In this document: piece by piece, positions 1 to 7,126 of the stretch | How the letters are laid out: every line of letters starts with the position of its first letter | How positions within the stretch are numbered: the first letter of the stretch is position 1 | Assembly (NCBI GenBank): GCA_964599915.1 | Contig: CAZRHR010000048.1 | Location: 1-21,690, forward strand | Direction: 5' to 3' | DNA from: CAZRHR01 sp964599915 | GTDB taxonomy: Bacteria > Bacteroidota > Bacteroidia > CAIKAF01 | DNA length: 21,690 nucleotides | The notes under the pieces: generated by a model | What the model was told of the DNA's origin: nothing | What the model saw: only the letters and a program-made list of their open reading frames with translations | The model's database searches: none | Made by a program: the position numbers and the translations under genes

Positions 1-66
1 TTCTTCGTGGAATAATCGTAGGGACGAATCACCGACGGGTATTAGGATAGGCGACAAATCGCGTAA

Positions 67-86
67 GGGCAAATAATGATTTGCCC
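67..86. repeat. Inverted repeat in first repeat block
   Basis: GGGCAAAT and ATTTGCCC form a perfect 8-bp stem around a 4-base AATG loop. It corresponds to the fully palindromic site 190 bp downstream. There is no T tract on either side, so it does not look like a simple intrinsic terminator. Confidence 0.7.
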
Positions 87-256
87 CAACTTGATACGTA
101 GTAAGTCACGATTTGCCCCAACCCGATACGCGGTAAGTCATGATTCGCCCATACGCGATATATGGTACCGCCATATCACAGCGGGATATAGGATAACCTA
201 GAGACACGAACCGTCGATCCACCGACGAGCATCGTGATATGCGACCAATCACGTAA

Positions 257-276
257 GGGCAAATAATTATTTGCCC
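257..276. repeat. Perfect 20-bp palindrome in second repeat block
   Basis: GGGCAAATAA is followed directly by its reverse complement TTATTTGCCC. It is the second-block counterpart of the inverted repeat at 67-86, with the loop bases converted to a full palindrome. It lies downstream of the minus-strand DUF3817 gene and could act as a processing or termination structure, but no T tract is present. Confidence 0.75.
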
Positions 277-363
277 CAACTTGATACGTGGTAAGTCATG
301 ATTTGCCCCAATCCCATACGCGGCTGGTCACGACTCGTCCCCAACCCGATACGTGGTAGGTCA

Positions 364-660
364 TCATTTACCTTTATAAGTAAAATCTGATGCATGCTTT
401 TTCACCCACAAAAACGCCCAGGGCACCAAAGCATAAGAGGCCAAACGCAGGGTTTTTGTCCAAGGCCAGGCGTAGTCCATACTTGCATAAAAAACCGAGG
501 CGATATAAGCTACAAACAAAACACCATGTGCCATACCCACGTAGCGAACGGCAAGCGGCTCATGCCAGATATATTTCAATGGCATGGCGATGCCTAGTAA
601 AATGAGGAAAGAGATACTTTCCAACAAGGTCACTACGAAAAATAGACGAAAAGGCATCAT
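364..660 (-). CDS. DUF3817-family small membrane protein
   Basis: A 98-aa protein that looks like a DUF3817 (YdzA-like) integral membrane protein. It has three hydrophobic segments: about residues 5-28, 41-60 and 70-86. The family signature is visible in the N-terminal F-R-x-F-F-x-V-x-x-L-E-S-x-S-F stretch and in the V-G-M-A-H-G-x-L-F motif near residues 41-49. The biochemical role of the family is unknown. The first ATG overlaps the stop of the upstream trans-sulfuration enzyme by 4 bp (ATGA), so the two are probably translationally coupled. A second ATG follows immediately and could also be used. The gene ends with two consecutive TGA codons inside the neighbouring repeat unit. Confidence 0.8.
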   Translation of the reverse strand: MMPFRLFFVVTLLESISFLILLGIAMPLKYIWHEPLAVRYVGMAHGVLFVAYIASVFYASMDYAWPWTKTLRLASYALVPWAFLWVKKHASDFTYKGK

Positions 661-1799
661 ATGGGAAGTGCCTGATGAAGATCCTCTAAAATATCTTCCA
701 AATCTTCAACGCCCACAGAAAGTCGAATAAGTCCTTCGGTGATTCCTGCCTTGAGACGAACTTCTTCGGGAATAGAAGCATGGGTCATGGATGCGGGGTG
801 ACAAACCAAGCTTTCTACGCCCCCTAAAGATTCTGCTAGGGTAAATACTTTGGTTTTTTTCAAGAATGAAAAAGTTGCTTCTCGACTGTTATTCACTAAA
901 GAGAAAGACACCATGCCACCAAAACCACGCATTTGGCTAGCGGCAACGGCATGTCCGGGGTGGTCCGGCAATCCAGGATAATAAACTTTCCCAACGGCTG
1001 GGTGCGCTTGCAGTAAACCTGCCACGGCTGCGGCATTTTCACAATGAGCATTCATCCGAAGGTGGAGCGTTTTAATGCCTCTAAGCGCCAGAAAGCAATC
1101 CATAGGACCAGGGGTCGCACCGGTACTTTTCTGGTTAAAAAATAAATCTTCTGCCAAATCTTCACGGTTGGTTACTAGGCCGCCCATGACCAAGTCTGAA
1201 TGGCCACCCAAGTATTTGGTCATTGAATGCATTACAATATCAGCACCCAAATCTAATGGATTCTGCAACCAAGGCGATGCAAAGGTATTGTCCGCAACAA
1301 GAATAAGTCCGTAGGTTTTGGAAAGTGCGGCAGTGGCACGAAGGTCGATTACATTGAGCAATGGATTGGTTGGTGTTTCCACCCAAATCATTTTGGTGTT
1401 TGCGTTAATAAGGGCCTCCACCTCATTCATTCGGTCAAATGAAACAAAATGAAATTTGATGCCGTATCGAGAAAAGGTTTTGGTAAAAAGACGAAAAGTG
1501 CCGCCATACAAATCATTGGTGGCAATCACTTCATCACCGGGATGCAATAGTTTAATCACGGCATCTACGGCTCCCATACCAGAAGAAAAACAAAAACCAT
1601 GAGAACCATTTTCTATGGCCGCTAAGTTATCTTCTAGTGCCTTTCGGGTTGGATTGCCGGCTCGTGAATAGTCGTATCCTTTGTGCACATTGGGCTCCTC
1701 TTGCACATAAGTAGAAGTTAAGTAAACGGGCGTCATCACAGCACCTGTGGCTGGATCAGGCTGTTGACCCGCATGAATGAGGCGGGTGGCTGGCTTCAT
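657..1799 (-). CDS. Cystathionine gamma-synthase/lyase family PLP enzyme
   Basis: A 380-aa member of the Cys/Met metabolism PLP-dependent family, which interconverts cysteine, cystathionine and homocysteine in the cytoplasm. Family motifs are intact: Y-S-R-x-G-N-P-T-R at residues 44-52, F-S-S-G-M-G-A at 71-77, D-N-T-F-A-S-P at 170-176, and S-M-T-K-Y-L-G-G-H-S-D with K195 as the likely Schiff-base lysine. Length is normal. Sequence alone does not separate MetB (gamma-synthase) from gamma-lyase, so no symbol is given. I chose the MKPATR start at 1799 because homologues start this way and because a -7 box ends only 4 bases before the alternative ATG at 1811, which would leave that ATG at or before the transcript start. 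The DUF3817 gene follows with a 4-bp overlap. Confidence 0.9.
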   Translation of the reverse strand: MKPATRLIHAGQQPDPATGAVMTPVYLTSTYVQEEPNVHKGYDYSRAGNPTRKALEDNLAAIENGSHGFCFSSGMGAVDAVIKLLHPGDEVIATNDLYGGTFRLFTKTFSRYGIKFHFVSFDRMNEVEALINANTKMIWVETPTNPLLNVIDLRATAALSKTYGLILVADNTFASPWLQNPLDLGADIVMHSMTKYLGGHSDLVMGGLVTNREDLAEDLFFNQKSTGATPGPMDCFLALRGIKTLHLRMNAHCENAAAVAGLLQAHPAVGKVYYPGLPDHPGHAVAASQMRGFGGMVSFSLVNNSREATFSFLKKTKVFTLAESLGGVESLVCHPASMTHASIPEEVRLKAGITEGLIRLSVGVEDLEDILEDLHQALPI

Positions 1800-1815
1800 G
1801 TGTCTTTCCATGCCT

Positions 1816-1823
1816 CAAAATTA
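1816..1823 (-). promoter_or_regulatory. -7 box upstream of trans-sulfuration gene
   Basis: On the minus strand this reads TAATTTTG, a full match to the Bacteroidota -7 consensus TAnnTTTG. I see no clear -33 TTTG at the usual distance. It suggests that the PLP enzyme gene can be transcribed separately from the regulator gene before it, starting at about 1811-1809. Confidence 0.5.
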
Positions 1824-1838
1824 CATAATCCTGACGAG

Positions 1839-1856
1839 GGAAAGGAGGCGCTTTCC
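1839..1856 (-). other. Small stem-loop after the regulator stop codon
   Basis: GGAAAG and CTTTCC pair around a 6-base loop directly after the stop codon of the LytTR regulator. There is no following T tract on the minus strand, so it is at best a weak terminator or an mRNA 3'-end stabiliser. Confidence 0.35.
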
Positions 1857-2588
1857 TTAAATCGTGTGGATTTTCTGCAGCAAAGTTTGTTTGTGAGCCC
1901 GGCTTACGGGAATGACAAACTCACCTACGGCCACGGCTGTATCTTCTATTCCTCGTATATGCCTGAGGTTAACAATATATCCCCGATGTATTCTAAGCAA
2001 ATCCGGATGTTGAATTTTTTCCTCCATGCCTTTCATGGTACCTAATGTGACCCATTTCTTTCCATGAATGGTTACAAAAGTGACATAATCGCCAGTACTT
2101 TCGATGAAAAGTACTTCTTGTAAAATTATCTTGACCAGTTTTCCTCCTGTCTTTACAAATACAAAATCCTGAATGCTTGAAATACTCGCTGCTTTGGTTG
2201 GGGTGGCAGGGGAAACAATAGGCGGTAAGGCAATCTTAATGGCTTTATTTAATTTTTCCAGAGACAAAGTCAATCTAGAAAGGGTTACCGGTTTTTGAAT
2301 ATAGTCTATGGCCTCATATTCAAAAGCTTCAAGGGCATAATCAGCCTTAGCACTTGTAAAAATCAAGGCGGGAAGGTTGCGGGTCATTTTTACCAGTTCC
2401 ATGCCTGAGAAATCTGGCATTTCCACGTCTAAGAACAACACATCCACCTTGTTCTGTTGTAAAAATTGAAGGGCAGAAAGGGCGTCTTCAAAAGCGCCTA
2501 CTACTTCGATTTTTCCCAACTTCCCACAAAGATATTTGAGGTTGTTCAGGGCGAGTAAATCATCATCTACCAATATGGCTTTAATCAT
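1857..2588 (-). CDS. LytTR-family response regulator
   Basis: A 243-aa two-component regulator. The N-terminal receiver (about residues 3-118) has the acidic pair in V-D-D-D (residues 7-10), the phospho-acceptor D54 in F-L-D-V-E-M-P, a conserved T/S at F-T-S-A-K, and K in Y-I-Q-K-P. A linker of about 25 residues leads to a LytTR DNA-binding domain (about 135-243), with the typical I-E-S-T-G-D-Y-V and L-x-R-I-H-R-G-Y-I-V-N motifs. Proteins of this family bind pairs of short direct repeats spaced about two helical turns apart. The start overlaps the end of the sensor kinase gene by 8 bp, so the two are co-translated and are very likely partners. Possible targets are the 21-bp-spaced repeats at 6721-6769 upstream of the same operon (inference). 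Confidence 0.93.
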   Translation of the reverse strand: MIKAILVDDDLLALNNLKYLCGKLGKIEVVGAFEDALSALQFLQQNKVDVLFLDVEMPDFSGMELVKMTRNLPALIFTSAKADYALEAFEYEAIDYIQKPVTLSRLTLSLEKLNKAIKIALPPIVSPATPTKAASISSIQDFVFVKTGGKLVKIILQEVLFIESTGDYVTFVTIHGKKWVTLGTMKGMEEKIQHPDLLRIHRGYIVNLRHIRGIEDTAVAVGEFVIPVSRAHKQTLLQKIHTI

Positions 2589-5500
2589 GGTCTAAGTAAG
2601 ATTTAAGCCTTTGGTTTTCTTGGGTTATAAATCCCAAGGCTTGATGAAGCAGGCGTAATAAGTGAGCTATGTCTTGTTCAGGAAAAACAGTGAGTTCCAT
2701 TAATTTCTGTTCAGCGACCATACAAGCCCGCTCCACCTCCAAGAGTCCAACCATAGAAAAGTTGGATTTTATTTTATGAATAATGCGCATCAGTTGGGAG
2801 ATATCCTGCTGCTTGGCAGCCTCCTGAATAGCTTGTACATCGGGGCCTATTAAGGGCACAAAATGTGAAAAGATCATGGCCATGTACTGAATATCTGAAC
2901 CAAATTGTGCTTTAAGTCGATTCTGGTCGAAGGCCTCAGAAAACTGGCCAAAAATGTCCTCTGGTTCCGCCTGGCCACCCTCTAATGTAACTTGGGGCAG
3001 AAAATGTTGAATGGCTTGAATAAGTTCCTTTTCCACGAAGGGCTTGGAAATAAACCCTTGCATGCCGCTTTCCAAGGCACGTTCCTTTTCTCCCAGAAGC
3101 ACCCCGGCGGTAAGTGCAATAATAGGCACGGGCTTTAAACCTGCCTCAGACTCCACCATTCTAATCTGTTTGGTCGCTTCCAATCCATCCAATTCTGGCA
3201 TTTGAATGTCCATTAAAATGAAGTGAGGATGGGTACGGGTAAAAACAGCCACTGCTTCTAATCCCGAAGAAGCCATGTGGATTCGGGCAAGAGGAAAATG
3301 GCGTAGCAACATATTTTTTACCAATAACATGTTCAGTTCATTATCTTCAGCCACCAAAATTTCTAATGCATGTGAAGGGGAAGGGTCCGGTTTTACTTCA
3401 GAATCCTCTACCATGGGTTGTACGCTTTTCTCCATGAGCATGTAGAGCAAATCCGTTCGTTTCACCGGAAGTTGAATAAACATGGGTGCGGGAACAGCGG
3501 ACAATGTGGTCTTCCATGGCGATTGCCCCATAATGATGACGGTTGGCGAAGGCGCTCCTTTGTATTGATTATGTAGCAAGGTGAGCCATGTAGTTTCCGA
3601 CGGCAATGCAGATTCGGACAACAAAATCAAATCTGGAAGTATCGTTAGATCTGAATGTATTGGGAGCTCCTCATACTTTTTGAAACGGGACACCTCGATA
3701 CCCATAAACCTGAGCCATTTTTCTAAGGCCAGTGCTGCAGAAGCATGAGGCTCCAAAAGCCAAGCCTTGCGAATGGATACTTGAGGTGGAGGTTCTGGAG
3801 GGCTGCATGATAAACGAAGGGTAAAGAAGAAATGAGATCCTTTGCTTGGTTCACTTTCAAACGATAATTTGCTGCCCATACGGTGCAACAAATTCGTAGT
3901 AATGTTAAGGCCCAAGCCTGTTCCACCATACTTTCGTGTAATGGAAGAGTCTGCTTGAGAAAATAATTCAAAAATCTGGCTTTGCTTTTCAAAAGGAATT
4001 CCAATTCCTGTATCAGAAACACTTACATGAATATCTGCTTCTCCATTTTCTAAGGTAGGGGTCGCATATACTTTAAGGACGACCTCCCCCTTTTCGGTAA
4101 ACTTTACAGCATTTCCTAATAGATTAACGAGAATTTGTAAAATGCGCCCACCATCACAGAAAGCACTTGCTGGTAAATCTGGCGCTACATCCAACACCAA
4201 AGTAAGCTGGTTTTGGTGGGCTGCAAACCTAACCACTTCAATGGCCTTCTCTGCTAATTTTATCAAATCCGTTTCCTCCGGAACTAGCTCTAGTTTCCCC
4301 GCTTCAATTTTGGAAAAATCAAGGATATCATTAATCAAGTGCAACAGCGTATTGGCTGCGGTATGCACACTGTTGAGATACTGTTTTTGACGGTCGGTGG
4401 TATCGGTGGTTAAAAGCAATTCAGTAAAACCAACTATTCCGTTGAGTGGTGTACGAATCTCATGACTCATGTTGGTTAAAAAATCTCCCTTCAACCTGCT
4501 TGCTTCCTGGGCCATTCTAGAGGTTTCCAATAAATCTTTTTCTAGGGCACTCCGGGTAATGGCCGCTGCTACACTTTCGGTGAAAGATAGAAGAACATGG
4601 GTTTCGGTCTCTGTCCACACACGCATATGGGTACAATCATCGAAACCAATAAAACCCCAAAAATGGTCTTTCAAAAAGACAGGCAGCACAAGTAAAGTCA
4701 ATATTTCTTGGGCCTCCAATAAGTCTCTCAACTGCCCTGGTTCCAAATCTTTCACACGCACCGAGAAAGAATGACCTTCCAACAATGGGTCTACAAAAGC
4801 TGAAACCGCTTCAAAAGGAATATCTTGCAAGTCTGGATTATCAATTTGGGGTAAAGCGCTTCCTGAATTCCATTCCATCCATTGGCTGGTAAACAACGCA
4901 TTAGGGTCATTTGCCAATCCATTACGAAAAACATATACTCTGTCGACCTCCGTAGCTTGTCCAAGAAGTGCAAGTCCCTCAAACAAAGCCTCCTGCAAAT
5001 TTGGCACGCGCAACAATAAACCTGTTGCTTTTGCTACAGATTCTAGCAACCGCTCGTGCTGGGTTAATTTCTGCTGAAGGGCCAATTGATGTGTCACATC
5101 ACGGGCAGTGAGCAAAAGAACATGCTCACCATCGGGTCGTTGATAACCAACAGCAGTGGTCTCCAACCAAATGTATCCCTTCTCTGGGTGTAAAAACTTG
5201 AACGTTAAAAACTGGCTGGTTTGGTGTCCCACCACTTCCTGAAAAACCGCACGAACAATGTCCTTATGCTCGGTATGAATCCACGTATATATGGATTGTT
5301 CTATAAAAGAGGCTTCGGGCTGACCAAAAATGCGCTCGGCACCGGGCGAAACAAAAGTAAAATGTCCTACTCCATTCATTTCCACCACCGCATCCCCAAT
5401 ATGCTGAATCATTTGCCGGGTGCGCTCCCTTCTAAACTCACCATTTTTTTTCTCTGTAACATCTTGCATAATGCCACGCACCAGCGACAAACGACCGTCT

Positions 5501-6516
5501 TGGTCGAAAATGGATTTGGTTAGAATACGTACCCATTTCATGGGTTGTTCTGCAGGTTGTAAACGTAATTCTAGGTCACAATCTGGTCCAGTTTGGAGGG
5601 CCTGCTTCATGGCAGCACTGAAAAAGTCTCGGTCTTGGGGGTGAATTACCGATTCTACATCTGACCAACCCAAGGGCTTTTTCTTAGGCCAAGCCAAGAT
5701 GCGATAGACCTCATCTGTCCAATCAAACAAACCAGAATCCGGGAAAAATTCCCACCCTCCCAATTGACTGATGGCCTGCGCCTCATTAAACAAATCCGTA
5801 AGACGGGTGAGAATCCTGTTTTTATTCACAAATTGAGTCACTTCTCTACCTTGGGGAAGTAAATAAATGAGCTCATGTCGGTGATTAAAAATGGGCTTTA
5901 TAGCAAAATCTATATGGGCAATGTCATGACCGTGGTTTTGAATTTGGGTTTGAAAAGACACCACTGTACCTCGTACCGCCTTTTCTACCGCCAAACGAAC
6001 TTGTATCCGGTCTGCGCTATGCAACCAAAAAGGAGTTTCCCAGATGAATTTACCAATTACTGCCTCTTGAGGAAACCCGCCAAAAGTAGCTGCAGTATTG
6101 TTCAGCTCCAGAATACGACCTTCTGGGTCTAAAAGGCCAGTAAATTGAAATGCACTATGAAAAAGAGCGGCATATTTTAAAGCTAGCAGGTCCGATTTTT
6201 CCTCCGGCATAAGTGACCACCACAGCACATCCTTCGATTGAACAACCTTTATTCTAAAAGGAACATTAAATGAACCTATGTGTAATTCAGTCCATTCATA
6301 CGGATAAATTTTGGACAACAATGCTGTTTTAAAATGAGGTCCAAGGCTTTCAATATTTGATATTCCATGCCACGTGTCTTGGAATGACGCTGGAACACCA
6401 TGGGATTCCAAAATGTTACCGACGGTGTCCGTGCTGCAAATCCAAAATGGTATTGAAGGGGGAATCGAACTGTTCATTGCAGCAATATTTACACTATCTT
6501 TTTCTGAATCATCCAT
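2581..6516 (-). CDS. Multi-PAS/GAF hybrid sensor histidine kinase with Hpt
   Basis: A 1311-aa hybrid kinase with no membrane segment, so probably cytoplasmic. Domain order: a weak PAS-like region (about 20-105), three PAS domains (about 110-225, 245-355, 365-480), GAF (about 490-655), HisKA with H685 in N-M-S-H-E-I-R-T-P-L-N, and HATPase (about 790-905) with an N box near 795-805, D-T-G-I-G-I-P and G-G-T-G-L-G-L. Then come a degenerate receiver (about 918-1030, with S967 where the phospho-acceptor Asp is expected), an intact receiver with D1103 in M-D-I-Q-M-P-E, and a C-terminal Hpt domain with H1247 in I-I-H-K-I-K-S-N. With the overlapping LytTR regulator this gives a full His-Asp-His-Asp relay: H685 to D1103 to H1247 to D54 of the regulator. 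The ligand is unknown; the PAS and GAF domains imply an internal signal. Confidence 0.93.
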   Translation of the reverse strand: MDDSEKDSVNIAAMNSSIPPSIPFWICSTDTVGNILESHGVPASFQDTWHGISNIESLGPHFKTALLSKIYPYEWTELHIGSFNVPFRIKVVQSKDVLWWSLMPEEKSDLLALKYAALFHSAFQFTGLLDPEGRILELNNTAATFGGFPQEAVIGKFIWETPFWLHSADRIQVRLAVEKAVRGTVVSFQTQIQNHGHDIAHIDFAIKPIFNHRHELIYLLPQGREVTQFVNKNRILTRLTDLFNEAQAISQLGGWEFFPDSGLFDWTDEVYRILAWPKKKPLGWSDVESVIHPQDRDFFSAAMKQALQTGPDCDLELRLQPAEQPMKWVRILTKSIFDQDGRLSLVRGIMQDVTEKKNGEFRRERTRQMIQHIGDAVVEMNGVGHFTFVSPGAERIFGQPEASFIEQSIYTWIHTEHKDIVRAVFQEVVGHQTSQFLTFKFLHPEKGYIWLETTAVGYQRPDGEHVLLLTARDVTHQLALQQKLTQHERLLESVAKATGLLLRVPNLQEALFEGLALLGQATEVDRVYVFRNGLANDPNALFTSQWMEWNSGSALPQIDNPDLQDIPFEAVSAFVDPLLEGHSFSVRVKDLEPGQLRDLLEAQEILTLLVLPVFLKDHFWGFIGFDDCTHMRVWTETETHVLLSFTESVAAAITRSALEKDLLETSRMAQEASRLKGDFLTNMSHEIRTPLNGIVGFTELLLTTDTTDRQKQYLNSVHTAANTLLHLINDILDFSKIEAGKLELVPEETDLIKLAEKAIEVVRFAAHQNQLTLVLDVAPDLPASAFCDGGRILQILVNLLGNAVKFTEKGEVVLKVYATPTLENGEADIHVSVSDTGIGIPFEKQSQIFELFSQADSSITRKYGGTGLGLNITTNLLHRMGSKLSFESEPSKGSHFFFTLRLSCSPPEPPPQVSIRKAWLLEPHASAALALEKWLRFMGIEVSRFKKYEELPIHSDLTILPDLILLSESALPSETTWLTLLHNQYKGAPSPTVIIMGQSPWKTTLSAVPAPMFIQLPVKRTDLLYMLMEKSVQPMVEDSEVKPDPSPSHALEILVAEDNELNMLLVKNMLLRHFPLARIHMASSGLEAVAVFTRTHPHFILMDIQMPELDGLEATKQIRMVESEAGLKPVPIIALTAGVLLGEKERALESGMQGFISKPFVEKELIQAIQHFLPQVTLEGGQAEPEDIFGQFSEAFDQNRLKAQFGSDIQYMAMIFSHFVPLIGPDVQAIQEAAKQQDISQLMRIIHKIKSNFSMVGLLEVERACMVAEQKLMELTVFPEQDIAHLLRLLHQALGFITQENQRLKSYLDHD

Positions 6517-6706
6517 GGTTAAACTTTAATTACTAATCAACACGAAGTGTCATTAACACATTGATTCATAAGAGTATTTTAAGGGATTTAAACAACTTCT
6601 ACTTCGATACAATGCTAAAACTTTAGAAACTAAAATTAAATAGGCAATGTGTATCAAATTCATTTATGCATTTTTTTTGGTGGTTAAAGTTTAAATAAAA
6701 ACAGCT

Positions 6707-6714
6707 CAAAAATA
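6707..6714 (-). promoter_or_regulatory. -7 box for the sensor kinase operon
   Basis: On the minus strand this reads TATTTTTG, a full match to TAnnTTTG. There is no TTTG at the expected -33 position. Instead, three ATCGAAA repeats begin 7 bp upstream of the box, which fits a promoter that depends on an activator. The predicted start near 6702 would leave a leader of about 185 bases before the kinase ATG. Confidence 0.45.
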
Positions 6715-6720
6715 CAACTT

Positions 6721-6769
6721 ATCGAAACTTTTCCACCATTCATCGAAAAATAAATTCATTTTATCGAAA
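6721..6769. promoter_or_regulatory. Three ATCGAAA repeats at exact 21-bp spacing
   Basis: ATCGAAA occurs at 6721-6727, 6742-6748 and 6763-6769, so the copies start exactly 21 bp apart, two helical turns, and lie on one face of the DNA. Each is preceded by pyrimidine-rich bases (CTT, TTC, TTT). LytTR regulators typically bind direct repeats with about this centre-to-centre spacing, and a LytTR regulator is encoded in the operon starting 205 bp away. The repeats do not match the classical LytTR consensus with its GTT core, so the assignment is an inference from spacing and context. Confidence 0.5.
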
Positions 6770-6797
6770 AAAGCCCAAGCAGGTAATAGGTAGAGAG

Positions 6798-6805
6798 TAC
6801 ATTTG
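6798..6805 (+). promoter_or_regulatory. Plus-strand -7 box in the divergent region
   Basis: TACATTTG is a full match to TAnnTTTG. A transcript would start at about 6811 and run toward the hairpins at 6843-7055. No clear -33 TTTG is present. The three 21-bp-spaced repeats lie upstream at roughly -46, -67 and -88, consistent with an activated promoter. Confidence 0.4.
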
Positions 6806-6842
6806 AATCAAGTTTTAAAGCAGGCGCAAAAATATTAGAATA

Positions 6843-6872
6843 AACCTTGAACATAGGAACCCAGTTCAGGTT
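6843..6872 (+). other. Hairpin with AGGAACCC loop, diverged copy of terminator
   Basis: AACC-TT-GAAC pairs with GTTC-A-GGTT (nine pairs with one bulged T) around the 11-base loop ATAGGAACCCA. The whole element closely resembles the terminator hairpin at 6984-7017 but lacks a T tract, so it is not itself a terminator on this strand. Confidence 0.55.
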
Positions 6873-6983
6873 AAATCTAATAAAAGGCGTCTCAATTAAA
6901 ACAAAAAATATTGTGGCCGATTCTTTTGGTTTGGACACCGGATATTTACAGGTTAATCCTGGCGGCAACGATTCTTAAGGATG

Positions 6984-7021
6984 AAAACCTCGAATGTAGG
7001 AACCCGTTCGAGGTTTTTTTT
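6984..7021 (+). terminator. Strong intrinsic terminator upstream of ftcD
   Basis: AAAACCTCGAA (6984-6994) pairs perfectly with TTCGAGGTTTT (7007-7017) around the loop TGTAGGAACCCG, and the T run continues to 7021. It faces the plus strand, but no plus-strand gene exists upstream in this divergent region. It must therefore end either a small RNA or a leader transcript. Confidence 0.8.
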
Positions 7022-7055
7022 AGCCGGATTAAAGAACCCATAATCCGGCTTTTTT
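7022..7055 (+). terminator. Second tandem intrinsic terminator
   Basis: AGCCGGATT (7022-7030) pairs perfectly with AATCCGGCT (7042-7050) around the loop AAAGAACCCAT, and six Ts follow from 7050. It abuts the first terminator. The stem sequence is unrelated to the first, but the loop again carries AGAACCC. Confidence 0.8.
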
Positions 7056-7102
7056 ATGCCCAAATTTCTGCAAAATGTTGCGATGAACCGCCAGAAAGAA
7101 TG

Positions 7103-7110
7103 TACTTTTA
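7103..7110 (+). promoter_or_regulatory. Weak -7 box before ftcD
   Basis: TACTTTTA matches TAnnTTTG in all but the last base, and a TTG at 7078-7080 sits about 22 bp upstream as a possible -33 element. It lies downstream of both terminators, so ftcD may have its own promoter with a leader of only about 10 bases. Confidence 0.35.
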
Positions 7111-7126
7111 GGCAAAATTTATCCCC

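Larger units (their letters stand above)
21..372. repeat. Degenerate palindromic intergenic repeats
   Basis: This stretch has no supported gene. It contains two imperfect direct copies of a block, offset by 190 bp (ACCGACG at 31 and 221; GGGCAAATAAT at 67 and 257). Within and after the blocks lie five adjacent units of 30-33 bp with the pattern AAcccGATACGyGGTAAGTCAtGATTyGCCCC, at about 88-119, 120-150, 278-309, 310-342 and 343-372. The units abut without spacers and diverge from one another, so this is not a CRISPR array. The last unit runs into the 3' end of the DUF3817 gene and supplies its TGA stop. The pattern resembles the non-coding palindromic repeats scattered through many bacterial genomes. 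Mobility or function cannot be told from one locus. Confidence 0.75.
6811..7055 (+). ncRNA. Candidate small RNA or attenuated leader
   Basis: This stretch has no convincing reading frame, yet it ends in two strong plus-facing terminators and starts with a good -7 box. A transcript of about 210-245 bases is predicted, containing a bulged hairpin at 6843-6872, a small CAGG/CCTG hairpin at 6949-6961, and the two terminator stems. The first two larger hairpins look like diverged copies of each other, and all three have loops carrying AGGAACCC or AAGAACCC. It could be an independent RNA, or the leader of the formimidoyltransferase-cyclodeaminase gene regulated by termination. I know no named RNA family that it matches. 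Both ends are estimates. Confidence 0.35.

Noticed and set aside
21..372. CRISPR array
   Set aside because: The units abut without spacers, diverge strongly from each other, and no cas genes are present.
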